Shown here: positions 25,229 to 32,467 of the stretch, one piece after another
Position numbering within the stretch: position 1 is the first letter of the stretch
Layout: every line of letters starts with the position of its first letter
Made by a program: the position numbers and the translations under genes
Notes under the pieces: model-generated
What the model was told of the DNA's origin: nothing
The model's database searches: none
The model's input: only the letters and a program-made list of their open reading frames with translations
DNA from: Nitrospinota bacterium
GTDB taxonomy: Bacteria > Nitrospinota_A > JADGAW01
Length of the DNA stretch: 33,799 nucleotides
NCBI GenBank assembly: GCA_015231815.1
Contig: JADGAW010000003.1
Coordinates: forward strand, 1-33,799
Direction of reading: 5' to 3'

Positions 25229-25468
25229 CTAACAAAACATGTGATAAAAGGTTGTGCAGAAGACTCCTTCTATGGGAACAGTTGTTCCCGCTCCAATGCT
25301 TATTGTAACGTAAGAAGCGACATCAGAATAAAGATGATCTATCCTCAGTTTTGCCACGGCCAACCGGAATGCTTCCACCATCCCTATAGTCAAATCAAAA
25401 CTCAGAACTATTACAGAAGTGAATATTGCAAAGATGATGAGGGGGATGATAAGTAATTTCAAAAACAT
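25229..25468 (-). pseudogene. GGDEF (diguanylate cyclase) C-terminal relic
   Basis: Residues 30-76 (MVEAFRLAVAKLRIDH, then SYVTISIGAGTTVP) match the end of GGDEF domains, where the usual text is AERLR-AV-x-LRIPH and HVTVSIGVAT-VP. The GGDEF signature is absent, and the preceding hydrophobic stretch (residues 1-28) looks like frame-decayed sequence in roughly the register of the EFAILLPDTDL segment. An 80-residue product cannot be a cyclase. An ATG with GAGGA about 6 bases upstream opens the frame, so a short peptide might still be made. It is most likely the remains of a c-di-GMP synthase once next to, or fused with, the hemerythrin gene. Confidence 0.6.
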
Positions 25469-25847
25469 TCTTTCCTCATTTTGATCTTATTCTGTACATT
25501 TGGTGGCTGATATTATACGTTTGTTGAGTTCTTACCGCAATCGTTTAAGGAAGCAGGCATTTTTTGTTGATGCATAATCACCAATAATAATGGGAAATGC
25601 ATAAAAGCCTAAATATAGATATGTCTTGCAATAAGTTTCTCCATTAAACCAAACCCAAAACGCCATACTTTTAATATAAAACTGTACACTCAACCCAAAG
25701 CGTAGGAAGAACTTTCCCAGAATAAATGCCGCAAAATAAAGAGAGTAAGAAAAAAATTAAAAAATGATATGGGGGCAATTCTTATAGAAAATAACAGGGA
25801 TGATAGTGCTTTAGATTTAGGAAAGGAGTGAAACACCAGACAAAAAA
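25469..25847. other. Gene-free stretch between the GGDEF relic and tRNA-Ser
   Basis: I see no convincing gene in these 379 bases. A 41-codon open frame on the plus strand ending at about 25831 (its last 20 codons start with an ATG near 25771) has peptide-like composition but no ribosome binding site. The stretch could hold decayed sequence from the lost GGDEF gene. The tRNA-Ser transcript would run out into it. Confidence 0.4.
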
Positions 25848-25933
25848 TGGCGGAGGAAGTAGGATTCGAACCCACGGAAGTTTCCTTCAACGGTTTTCAA
25901 GACCGCCGCCTTCAACCACTCGGCCATTCCTCC
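25848..25933 (-). tRNA. tRNA-Ser (anticodon TGA)
   Basis: The reverse strand folds as a class II tRNA with acceptor GGAGGAA/TTCCTCC, D arm GCCGAGTGG, anticodon loop CTTGAAA (anticodon TGA), a long variable arm (GAAG/CTTC stem) and T loop TTCGAAT. G73 and an encoded CCA (25848-25850) are present. Confidence 0.97.
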
Positions 25934-25949
25934 GAAAAAAAAGAGACAT

Positions 25950-25955
25950 ATTATA
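25950..25955 (-). promoter_or_regulatory. -10 box for tRNA-Ser
   Basis: TATAAT on the reverse strand lies 16 bases before the tRNA-Ser 5' end, at a distance suiting a short leader. No good -35 box is evident. Confidence 0.45.
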
Positions 25956-25987
25956 CATGAATAGTTATTGAAAACTCTCCAAGAGTA

Positions 25988-26015
25988 TTGGTGTTTTTTG
26001 TGATAGTGGTAAAAT
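25988..26015 (+). promoter_or_regulatory. Candidate promoter of the ferredoxin-yebC-ruvC operon
   Basis: TTGGTG and TAAAAT are separated by 16 bases, about 40 bases before the ferredoxin ATG. This is the only promoter-like pair I see in the gap after tRNA-Ser. Confidence 0.4.
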
Positions 26016-26054
26016 ATCGGGCTTTTACCAACACTTTATTTAAGGAGTTACATT

Positions 26055-26378
26055 ATGCCTAAACCAAAATATCATCTTTTCGTATGTAACAATAAAAGAC
26101 CTCCAGGGCACCCAAGAGGATGCTGCCAGGATTTAGGTTCTCAGGAGCTTTGGCAATCACTTGCTGAAGAGCTTGATAACAGAATGCTTTACGACACCGT
26201 TAAAATTACCGGAGCTACCTGTGTTGGCCCTTGTAACAAAGGTCCTGTGGTTATTGTTTACCCGGATAACGTTTGGTACGGGAACGTTAAGGCGGAAGAT
26301 GTTAAGGAGCTTTTCGATACTCATATTGGGAAAGGGGAAACAATTGACCGTTTGCTCATTCCAGAAGCAGAACTTTAA
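26055..26378 (+). CDS. Thioredoxin-like [2Fe-2S] ferredoxin
   Basis: The 107-residue protein has the cysteine pattern of thioredoxin-fold [2Fe-2S] ferredoxins: Cys11 (FVCNNKRPPGHPRG), Cys23/Cys24, Cys56 and Cys60 (GATCVGPCNKGPVVIVYP). Such proteins bind one [2Fe-2S] cluster and act as small electron carriers; the partner is unknown. AAGGAG lies 7 bases before the ATG. It begins a plus-strand operon with yebC (gap 21 bases) and ruvC. The late segment VWYGNVKAEDVKELFDTHI is also typical of the family. Confidence 0.92.
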   Translation: MPKPKYHLFVCNNKRPPGHPRGCCQDLGSQELWQSLAEELDNRMLYDTVKITGATCVGPCNKGPVVIVYPDNVWYGNVKAEDVKELFDTHIGKGETIDRLLIPEAEL

Positions 26379-26399
26379 GAAAAGGGCTGGAGGAAACGT

Positions 26400-27134
26400 A
26401 TGGCAGGACATTCAAAATGGGCTAACATTAAGCACAAAAAGGGCGCTGCTGATGCAAAAAGAGGTAAGCTCTTTTCAAAACTCATTAAAGAAGTTACCGT
26501 TGCCGCCAAAATGGGCGGCAGCGATCTCGCCTCAAATCCGCGTTTGAGAACGGCAGTTCTGGCATGTAAAGCCGGGAACATGACCAAAGACACCATTGAC
26601 AAAGCTATTAAAAAAGGTGCCGGAGAATTAGGGGATGGGACAGCTTATGAAGAAATAAGCTATGAAGCGTACGGACCAGAAGGGTCTGCTTTTATTATTG
26701 AAGTTCTTACCGATAACAAAAACCGTTCCCTGAGTAATGTACGGGCAATTGTTACGAGAAATAGTGGCAATATGGCAAACACCGGAGCTGTTGGTTGGAA
26801 TTTTACCCAAAAAGGTTTAATCATCGTAAATGCAGAAGGTGTTGATGAAGATGAAATCATGGAGTTTGCTCTTGAGGCTGGAGCTGAAGATATTGCCAAT
26901 GAGGGAGAAGTATATGAAATTATTGTTGAACCTTCCAACTACAACGATGTTGCAGAAAAGTTCAATGAATCAAGCTACACGATAGAGGTCTCTGAAATTA
27001 CCATGGTTCCCGGAACAACAGTTAAACTCAGCGGAAAACATGCAGAACAGGCATTAAGGCTTATTGATAAACTTGAAGATGATGACGATGTCCAGAAAAT
27101 TTATCATAATGCTGAAATAGAGGAAACCAGTTAA
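26400..27134 (+). CDS. yebC: YebC/PmpR family protein
   Basis: The 244-residue protein begins MAGHSKWANIKHKKGAADAK, the family signature, and continues with GNMTKDTIDKAIKKGAGE, YEAYGPEGSAFIIEVLTDN and NSGNMANTGAVGWNF. YebC-type proteins were first described as transcription regulators; more recent work assigns many of them, like mitochondrial TACO1, to relieving ribosome stalling at proline-rich stretches. Either role may apply. TGGAGG lies about 7 bases before the ATG. As in many bacteria it directly precedes ruvC (gap 17 bases). Confidence 0.97.
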   Translation: MAGHSKWANIKHKKGAADAKRGKLFSKLIKEVTVAAKMGGSDLASNPRLRTAVLACKAGNMTKDTIDKAIKKGAGELGDGTAYEEISYEAYGPEGSAFIIEVLTDNKNRSLSNVRAIVTRNSGNMANTGAVGWNFTQKGLIIVNAEGVDEDEIMEFALEAGAEDIANEGEVYEIIVEPSNYNDVAEKFNESSYTIEVSEITMVPGTTVKLSGKHAEQALRLIDKLEDDDDVQKIYHNAEIEETS

Positions 27135-27151
27135 ATGGGTAGAAGAGGGGA

Positions 27152-27652
27152 ATGAATTGCGTAATTGGCATTGACCCAGGTTCAAATATTACAGGTTATG
27201 CTGTTGTTGAAGAAGTCAACAACAAATACCATGTTTTAACGTGGGGAATTGTCGATTGTCGAAAGCTTAACTCCATTTCGGAAAAACTCACCAAAATATT
27301 TAAAACCCTTTCATCGATTATTGACGAATTTTCTCCTCGCTCTTTGGCAATTGAGAATATTTTTGTTTCCAAAAATGTTAAAAGTGCCTTAAAGCTTGGT
27401 CATGCAAGGGGTACGGCAATTGTAGCAGCAGGAAATAAAGGCGTTGCTGTTTATGAATATACTCCGTTGGAAATAAAAAAATCTGTTGCGGGATATGGTC
27501 AGGCAGATAAAGAACAAATTAATTTTATGGTAAAAAAGCTCTGCAATATCCGAGAGGAAATAAAACCGGTTGATGCTTCCGATGCGATTGCGGTTGCTGT
27601 TTGTCACCTTAATTCCAACTCTCTTCAACAACTTATTGCAGCACAAAAATAA
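27152..27652 (+). CDS. ruvC: Holliday junction resolvase RuvC
   Basis: This is a 166-residue nuclease of the RNase H fold that cuts Holliday junctions. The four catalytic acids are visible as Asp8 (GIDPG), Glu68 (AIENIF), Asp141 and Asp144 (VDASDAIAVAVCH). The conserved KSALKLGHARG and GYGQADKEQI segments are also present. The length is normal. A purine-rich AGAGGGG sequence precedes the ATG. It follows yebC in the usual order, but ruvA and ruvB do not follow; the gene ends 24 bases from convergent fliO with no clear terminator between them. Confidence 0.97.
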   Translation: MNCVIGIDPGSNITGYAVVEEVNNKYHVLTWGIVDCRKLNSISEKLTKIFKTLSSIIDEFSPRSLAIENIFVSKNVKSALKLGHARGTAIVAAGNKGVAVYEYTPLEIKKSVAGYGQADKEQINFMVKKLCNIREEIKPVDASDAIAVAVCHLNSNSLQQLIAAQK

Positions 27653-27676
27653 TGACTACTTGCTCTTTATATTCGT

Positions 27677-28984
27677 TTAGAGTTGTTTAAGTCTGTTTTT
27701 ACGAGCAAAGTATTCCTGAGCTATTAATTCTTCCTGTGAAAGTTTTGGCACTTCCTTTTTTGGGGGAATGGCAACATTTTTCGCTACAGGTTCTCTCTTT
27801 CGCTGAAGGTTTTCCTCAAGGTTTTTTGTTTTTGAGAGCATTTCGATAATCTTTTGTGCTTTTTGAGCATCTTTTTCCCGATTGATTTCTTCAATAATTG
27901 ACGTTTTCTCTTTCTTCTCGACTGGTTTGTCATTTACGGCATCTTTCTCAAATGCATCAAATTTAGTTGAAAGCATTTTTTTAAAGTCCTCGTCTTCTTT
28001 ATTTGAAGAAAGGAAGCTTTTTAACCTGTTTCCACTTGCTTTTTTTGATGGTTCTTCAACTCTTTGATCGTTTCCCTCATCTTTACCCATAAGGTATTTA
28101 TCTCTTTGAGAGTCGGAAAACTTGCTAATGAGGCTTATACCGTTTTCTGTTACGCCAACTGCCATAACCTCTCCGTAAATTTCAACAATTGAGATATTTT
28201 TTTTGTTATCAAGAAAGGTTTTTTCATGAATTTTAATATTTTTTTCCTTACCAAAAATTGTTTTATTGCCATTAACCATGCCACGTTTTTTCAAAAACTT
28301 CAGGGTAAGGTACAGGAGAAGGAGGATTACTCCAAGGGAAACAATCATTTTTAAGGCTGCACTGTAAATATCAGGAACATCGCTTCCATTTATTGTTTGA
28401 CCTTTTTTGACCTCATCGGCAAAAGCAATCCCATCAGTTTGGGAGGAATCGCTCATTAAAGAAGCAATCTTGAGGATATTGTCTTCAAGTTTATTGTTTG
28501 AGTCATGTTTCATCTTAATATCAGAGATTTTTTGTGCTCTTTTTGTCTTTGCGTCACCAGCTGTTTTCTTTTCACTATTTAGGTTTATTATTTTTTTCTT
28601 ATTAACGTAGAAGGATATTTCATTTCCGGAAATCTTGCTTGAAAATGCGTTTTCTAAAGATATTTCAGCGTTTCCGAGATTAAAATTAAGCATTACGGAA
28701 TTTTTATCATGCTGAATTGCACGGATGCTATTGACATATTTATCAGAAACAGAAAAAGTTCTTGAGGAGGGGTCAATCTGCGTATTTGAGAGCTCCACCT
28801 TTACCAAACCTTTGAGATATTCTGTTTTTATTTTCCCGTTAAAAGGTTTATTGAAATTAAACTTAAATTCCAGCGCATTTCCTTTAGAACCGGCAAATAC
28901 TCTCAGGTTGTCAAGTTTTGTTGCGCCAGATGCTTCTGAAGCAAGGAAAATTAATACGATGGGCAATATAAATATTTTTTTCAT
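27677..28984 (-). CDS. fliO: FliO-like flagellar export protein with AMIN-like periplasmic domain
   Basis: The 435-residue protein is far longer than the usual FliO of about 120-150 residues. It has a signal peptide (residues 1-20) and an AMIN-like beta domain (about 22-130, including TFSVSDKYVNSIRAIQ and NSVMLNFNL). A linker leads to a transmembrane helix at 211-231, a FliO-type cytoplasmic domain (about 232-300, KIHEKTFLDNKKNISIVEIYGEVMAVGV), and a long charged tail of about 130 residues. FliO helps assemble the FliP ring of the flagellar export gate. AMIN domains typically bind peptidoglycan or envelope polymers. AAGGAG lies about 8 bases before the ATG. It is the last gene of the fliLMNO group; fliP, which normally follows, is absent. 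Confidence 0.82.
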   Translation of the reverse strand: MKKIFILPIVLIFLASEASGATKLDNLRVFAGSKGNALEFKFNFNKPFNGKIKTEYLKGLVKVELSNTQIDPSSRTFSVSDKYVNSIRAIQHDKNSVMLNFNLGNAEISLENAFSSKISGNEISFYVNKKKIINLNSEKKTAGDAKTKRAQKISDIKMKHDSNNKLEDNILKIASLMSDSSQTDGIAFADEVKKGQTINGSDVPDIYSAALKMIVSLGVILLLLYLTLKFLKKRGMVNGNKTIFGKEKNIKIHEKTFLDNKKNISIVEIYGEVMAVGVTENGISLISKFSDSQRDKYLMGKDEGNDQRVEEPSKKASGNRLKSFLSSNKEDEDFKKMLSTKFDAFEKDAVNDKPVEKKEKTSIIEEINREKDAQKAQKIIEMLSKTKNLEENLQRKREPVAKNVAIPPKKEVPKLSQEELIAQEYFARKNRLKQL

Positions 28985-29088
28985 TTTTTACTCCTTCAAT
29001 TATCTGTTCAAAAAAATGACACAGAAACCTTAGAGCAAACGTTATGCCACTATTGTGGAAAAAGAGGAGGGGGTATGGGTAATGAATT

Positions 29089-29142
29089 GGCAGGGCTGGA
29101 TGGAAAATGGTTGCGCTTCTTTGTGAAGAAGATTACCCTGCC
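29089..29142 (-). other. Nested inverted repeat at the fliN stop codon
   Basis: GGCAGGG and CCCTGCC are 40 bases apart, and one arm contains the end of the fliN reading frame. A tighter hairpin (CTTCTT-4-AAGAAG) lies inside, just after the fliN stop. Without a U tract it is not a standard terminator, but it could slow transcription or protect the mRNA end between fliN and fliO. Confidence 0.3.
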
Positions 29143-29630
29143 ATGTTTTCTATACGAGTTGCTTTTGAGGAAACTTCTGTCAGCCTTACGCCAAACTTTT
29201 CGTTTACAACAACAACCTCGCCTTTTGCAATGATACTGTCGTTGATGAGAATATCGAGGGGTTCTCCTATAAGCTTACTTAATTCAATAACGGAACCCTG
29301 TCCTAACTGGAGAAGGTCGTTAATAAGCATTTTTGAACGCCCAAGTTCAACGGTAAGTTGAAGGTTAATGTCCAAGAGAACATTAAGCTTTCCAGGGTCT
29401 AATTCACTTATTGAAGGATCCAGTCCGGCAGTTGACATACCTCCCATTGGTGCTGCTGCTAATGGTGCTGCGGTACTTGGAGCAGTCACTCCCGGAGCGA
29501 CTTCTCCTGTTGCGGTGGCTTCGGAATTAATGAGTTCCTTTTGCTTTTCGAGGTCTTCCGCTGCATCTTCCCAGGATATTTCCTCTCCAAAAAAATCTTC
29601 TCCATCATCCATCATATCGTCTGACATCAT
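29133..29630 (-). CDS. fliN: Flagellar motor switch protein FliN
   Basis: The 165-residue protein has an acidic N-terminus (MMSDDMMDDGEDFFGEE), an Ala/Pro/Gly-rich linker to about residue 80, and a C-terminal SpoA domain (about 85-160). The SpoA domain has LLDINLQLTVELGRSKM, GSVIELSKLIGEPLDILIN and IIAKGEVVVVNEKFGVRLTEV. FliN forms the base of the flagellar C-ring with FliM. Its ATG overlaps the fliM stop (ATGA), with AAAGGAG upstream, so the two are translationally coupled. The exact bases of this junction (29619-29677) reappear inverted at the window end. Confidence 0.97.
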   Translation of the reverse strand: MMSDDMMDDGEDFFGEEISWEDAAEDLEKQKELINSEATATGEVAPGVTAPSTAAPLAAAPMGGMSTAGLDPSISELDPGKLNVLLDINLQLTVELGRSKMLINDLLQLGQGSVIELSKLIGEPLDILINDSIIAKGEVVVVNEKFGVRLTEVSSKATRIENMAG

Positions 29631-30616
29631 ACTTCACTCTCCTTTCTTGGTACGACTTGAGAAACCTGTAACGCCCTGCTTCCTTTGAATACACCGGGGT
29701 AGCCTTTGAACTTTAATAAGCTTTCGATGCTTGCCTCAAGTTCACTGGACGAATCAGTTTCAAGGGTAATAATATCTCCAACTTTAAAACCAACAACTTC
29801 CCGACCTGGAACCATTGCATGTCCCAGTTCGACAATAATTTCAACTTCTGCTTCTTTCATTCTTTCTCTCAGACGTTTGAGCCATGCGAAATCGACTTCC
29901 AACTGGTCTGACTGGAAACCTGCCCGTAATTTAGCAATGATAGGTTCAAGAGTTGAGTAGGGTAAGCAAATGGTTATACTACCCGAAATTTGATCCATTT
30001 CGATTTCAAAAATAACAACAATAACCACATCAGTTGGAGGTACAATTGCAGCAAACTGCGGGTTAACCTCTGAACGAATAAATTGACAGTCAATCGGATG
30101 AACCGGAGTCCACGCTTTTTGTTGGTCTTCCAGAGCTTTCTTTACAACCGTCTTAATCATTTTTGTTTCGATGGTGGTAAAGTCACGTCCTTCAACCTTC
30201 ATTCCAACGGTTCCAGAACCGCCAAAAAATGTATCAACAAGGGAGAAAACCAGCTTACTTTCCATAACCATAAGAGCAAAACCTCTAAGAGGATCCATTC
30301 TATAGACGTGAAGTGAAGCGGGAACCGGAAGTGATTTAATGAATTCACCAAATTTAATGGTGTCAATAGAAACGGCACTAACATCAACAACCTTTCTCAG
30401 CATTGTTGACATGGAGTTCCTGAAAAGTCGGGTAAATCTCTGATTAATAATATCGAGGGTAGGCATTCTTCCCCGAATAATTCTTTCCTGACTTGTCAAA
30501 TCATAGGCAACGACCCCTGATTCGTCAATTAACTCTTCCGTTTCCGTTTCAATTTCGCCATCAGTAACACCCCGTAACAGGGCATCAACCTCTTCTTGCG
30601 ATAGTACGTCACTCAT
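29627..30616 (-). CDS. fliM: Flagellar motor switch protein FliM
   Basis: The 329-residue protein has the N-terminal CheY-P docking peptide (LSQEEVDALLRG, residues 5-16), a CheC-like middle domain (about 40-230, with FGGSGTVG and SGSITICLPYSTLEPI), and a C-terminal SpoA domain (about 245-315). FliM is the rotor component that receives CheY-P and reverses rotation, tying the che genes in this window to the motor. There is no ribosome binding site before the ATG. The 192-base gap to fliL contains a possible sigma-54 element, so fliM may have its own promoter. Confidence 0.97.
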   Translation of the reverse strand: MSDVLSQEEVDALLRGVTDGEIETETEELIDESGVVAYDLTSQERIIRGRMPTLDIINQRFTRLFRNSMSTMLRKVVDVSAVSIDTIKFGEFIKSLPVPASLHVYRMDPLRGFALMVMESKLVFSLVDTFFGGSGTVGMKVEGRDFTTIETKMIKTVVKKALEDQQKAWTPVHPIDCQFIRSEVNPQFAAIVPPTDVVIVVIFEIEMDQISGSITICLPYSTLEPIIAKLRAGFQSDQLEVDFAWLKRLRERMKEAEVEIIVELGHAMVPGREVVGFKVGDIITLETDSSSELEASIESLLKFKGYPGVFKGSRALQVSQVVPRKESEV

Positions 30617-30665
30617 TTTCTTATACGGTTTTTGGGTTATTCAAACATTTGACGCATGGCACTAA

Positions 30666-30680
30666 GCAGTTACTATGCCA
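30666..30680 (-). promoter_or_regulatory. Sigma-54-like -24/-12 element upstream of fliM
   Basis: On the reverse strand TGGCATAGTAACTGC matches the sigma-54 pattern TGGCAC-N5-TTGC with the invariant GG and GC in correct spacing and two other mismatches. It is about 50 bases before fliM. Many flagellar genes use sigma-54, but the match is imperfect and no sigma-54 activator gene is in the window. Confidence 0.3.
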
Positions 30681-30808
30681 GTTTTATTGTTGTTAGGTAT
30701 GAAAGCGAAAAGCTTTCTGGAAATATATTGGATGGGTAAAAGAATCCCTCAGCAACAACAAATGAATTGTTGATTTTCATTTTAAATGCTGTCTTTTGCC
30801 ATCGTACA

Positions 30809-31300
30809 TTATTGAATAACAAATGATGTGAAATAAACAGAGCGAACGGAATCTTTATTTATCATTTTATTTCTTACCCGCACAAGAATTTCTTCCCTCA
30901 ATTTATATTTTCCCTTTACCGAATATACATCATCAAATGTTTTACTGCTTAAGAGAGTAAGAATTGAGTCAATTATTTTTGGCAACTTTAATTTAAATTC
31001 CGCCTCATTTTCTGCACCCACGACTTCAAATTCCATGGTAATTTTCAGATATCGTCTTCCTCCGGTATCTGCGAGATTGATGATCATTGGATCCATTGCA
31101 ACCATCTTTACCTGAGCATCAGCATTTTTTTCTTCTTCCATTTTTTTATCTTCTTCTGAGACTTTTTCTTCCGGAGCCATAAACATTGTGTATCCGAGGT
31201 AACCTCCTACGCCAAGAAGTACAACAACAACGCCGATAATAATCGGTAACATTGATTTCTTTTTTGTATCTTCACCATCCATTGCTTCTTCTTCAGCCAT
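30809..31300 (-). CDS. fliL: Flagellar basal-body-associated protein FliL
   Basis: The 163-residue protein has a charged cytoplasmic start, one transmembrane helix (about 17-38, MLPIIIGVVVVLLGVGGYLG), and a periplasmic FliL domain (about 65-163). The FliL domain has MDPMIINLADTGGRRYLKITMEFEV, LPKIIDSILTLLSSK and a YFTSFVIQ ending. FliL encircles the stator units and increases motor torque. GGAGG lies about 7 bases before the ATG. A TATAAT hexamer on this strand at 31372-31377 may be the -10 box of the flagellar transcript. The mobile element at 31415-31619 lies just upstream of that promoter region. Confidence 0.95.
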   Translation of the reverse strand: MAEEEAMDGEDTKKKSMLPIIIGVVVVLLGVGGYLGYTMFMAPEEKVSEEDKKMEEEKNADAQVKMVAMDPMIINLADTGGRRYLKITMEFEVVGAENEAEFKLKLPKIIDSILTLLSSKTFDDVYSVKGKYKLREEILVRVRNKMINKDSVRSVYFTSFVIQ

Positions 31301-31414
31301 ATAAGCCTCCTGAAATTGTCTTTGATTTATTTGATATTCACTATCGGGTAAAACGGAAAAAAACTTCGAATATTATACTCAAAGTGTCAGAAAAATAGAC
31401 CTTAAGCTCTTATT

Positions 31415-31619
31415 CTGAGAAATAGAGATAAAAACCAATTAACTCTTGAGACCATTGACGGGATAAGCTTTGAACGGATTTTCAACTGAGCAGCGACTTC
31501 ACCAAGAGGTGAAGGTGCTGTTCAGTTGACCTCGGAAGAAACGGTTGCCTCAAAGCCGTTTCTGAGAATGAGTTCAAAGTTTATCCCATCAATTATCAGA
31601 TTCTCTCTCTATTTTTCAG
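31415..31619 (+). mobile_element. Structured dispersed element, full copy B (MITE-like) with 6-bp flanking repeats
   Basis: The element is 205 bp. The ends are inverted repeats (CTGAGAAATAGAGA against CTGAAAAATAGAGA, one mismatch in 14). CTTATT directly abuts both ends (31409-31414 and 31620-31625), the expected scar of transposition. Inside, a 22-bp outer stem (about 31452-31475 with 31570-31594) encloses a 22-bp hairpin (31482-31529) and a 9-bp hairpin (31538-31562). There is no coding capacity. It and its short flanks fill the 361-base gap between fliL and the AMMECR1 gene. Confidence 0.85.
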
Positions 31620-31661
31620 CTTATTCATCAACGGGAATATCTTCATGAAATCAATCTTTAA

Positions 31662-32231
31662 TCAGTTCTCGTCTGTTAAAAGGTCTTTTTCTGAAAAATG
31701 TTCTGCTTCAAAAACCTTGAATTCGCACCCTTCCCGCCAAGCATCTGGAGCAAGTCCGGCTTTTTGGGAAAGATACATAAGGGTTGTTTCCTGATTCCAT
31801 CCCTGTTCTGGTGCAACCTGTGGGAGAAAAACAGCCTGATTTCTGCCTTTTTTCAAAATAATTCCGTGTCTTCCAACAATGAACTTGTCGTAGGATGAGA
31901 TTATTTCAGGAACCGTTAAGACGGATATCTCAATGTCCACCTGCCTGAATTCTTCAGCGGTTAAGGGAGCGAAACGGGTATCCCGAAAGGCTGCACTGAT
32001 GGCATTGTCAATGACTGCTTCAAGAAGAGGTTTGTATGGTTCGATATAGCCAATACATCCCCGTAAATTGTTATTTATGTGTAATGTAACAAAAACACCT
32101 CTGTTTTCTTTAAAGAGGGGAACTCTGTCTATCGCAACCGAAAGGTCGTCTGGAACTTTTTCCGCAATAAGTTTATTACCGATTATTGCACGGGCAAGTT
32201 GAAGAAGCAGTTTTTTTTCTTTCGTTTCCAT
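31662..32231 (-). CDS. AMMECR1 family protein (AmmeMemoRadiSam system protein A type)
   Basis: The 189-residue protein has the family signature LRGCIGYIEPYKPLLEAV, followed by AAFRDTRFAPLTAEE, DIEISVLT and LPQVAPEQGWNQETTL. AMMECR1-type proteins are often encoded with a Memo-like protein and a radical-SAM enzyme, together thought to form a conserved but poorly understood modification system. Neither partner is next to it here. The start is uncertain: ATG 32231 is preferred over the in-frame TTG at 32240, and neither has a strong ribosome binding site. The gene is flanked by two same-direction copies of the dispersed element. Confidence 0.93.
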   Translation of the reverse strand: METKEKKLLLQLARAIIGNKLIAEKVPDDLSVAIDRVPLFKENRGVFVTLHINNNLRGCIGYIEPYKPLLEAVIDNAISAAFRDTRFAPLTAEEFRQVDIEISVLTVPEIISSYDKFIVGRHGIILKKGRNQAVFLPQVAPEQGWNQETTLMYLSQKAGLAPDAWREGCEFKVFEAEHFSEKDLLTDEN

Positions 32232-32279
32232 TATTACCAATTGATACTATTTTCTTTAAGGTTCACGTTTTAATCAAAA

Positions 32280-32390
32280 GATGAAGGTGCTGTTCAGTTG
32301 ACCTCGGAAGAAACGGCTGCTTCAAAGCCGTTTCAGAGAATGAGTTCAATGCTTGCCCAATAATTATCAGATTCTATCTCTACTTTTCAA
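32280..32390 (+). mobile_element. Structured dispersed element, truncated copy C
   Basis: These 111 bases match the right-hand half of copy B and the corresponding part of copy A. The match starts in the loop of the large hairpin (GATGAAGGTGCTGTTC), runs through the intact 9-bp hairpin (GAAACGGCT/AGCCGTTTC), and ends with the right terminal repeat (TTGAAAAGTAGAGATAGA on the reverse strand). The left half is missing, and I see no flanking duplication. It lies between mrp and the AMMECR1 gene. Confidence 0.8.
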
Positions 32391-32467
32391 TTTTAAAGCA
32401 TGATGAGTACGATACCATTATCTTGATTAATAGCAAAATGATTCATTGTTCATTTTGGGAACAACGC

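Noticed and set aside
25709..25831. A 41-codon plus-strand open frame ending LDLGKE near tRNA-Ser
   Set aside because: The composition is peptide-like, but it has no start near its beginning, no ribosome binding site and no recognisable family. I left it in the intergenic description.
25690..25890. A 66-codon minus-strand open frame covering the tRNA-Ser 3' end
   Set aside because: It is made partly of tRNA sequence and has no coding signature or ribosome binding site.
29619..29677. Interpretation of the 59-base inverted copy as a genuine biological repeat
   Set aside because: It consists of coding sequence across two flagellar genes, is exact, ends at the last base of the window and truncates mrp. 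An artefact is far more likely.
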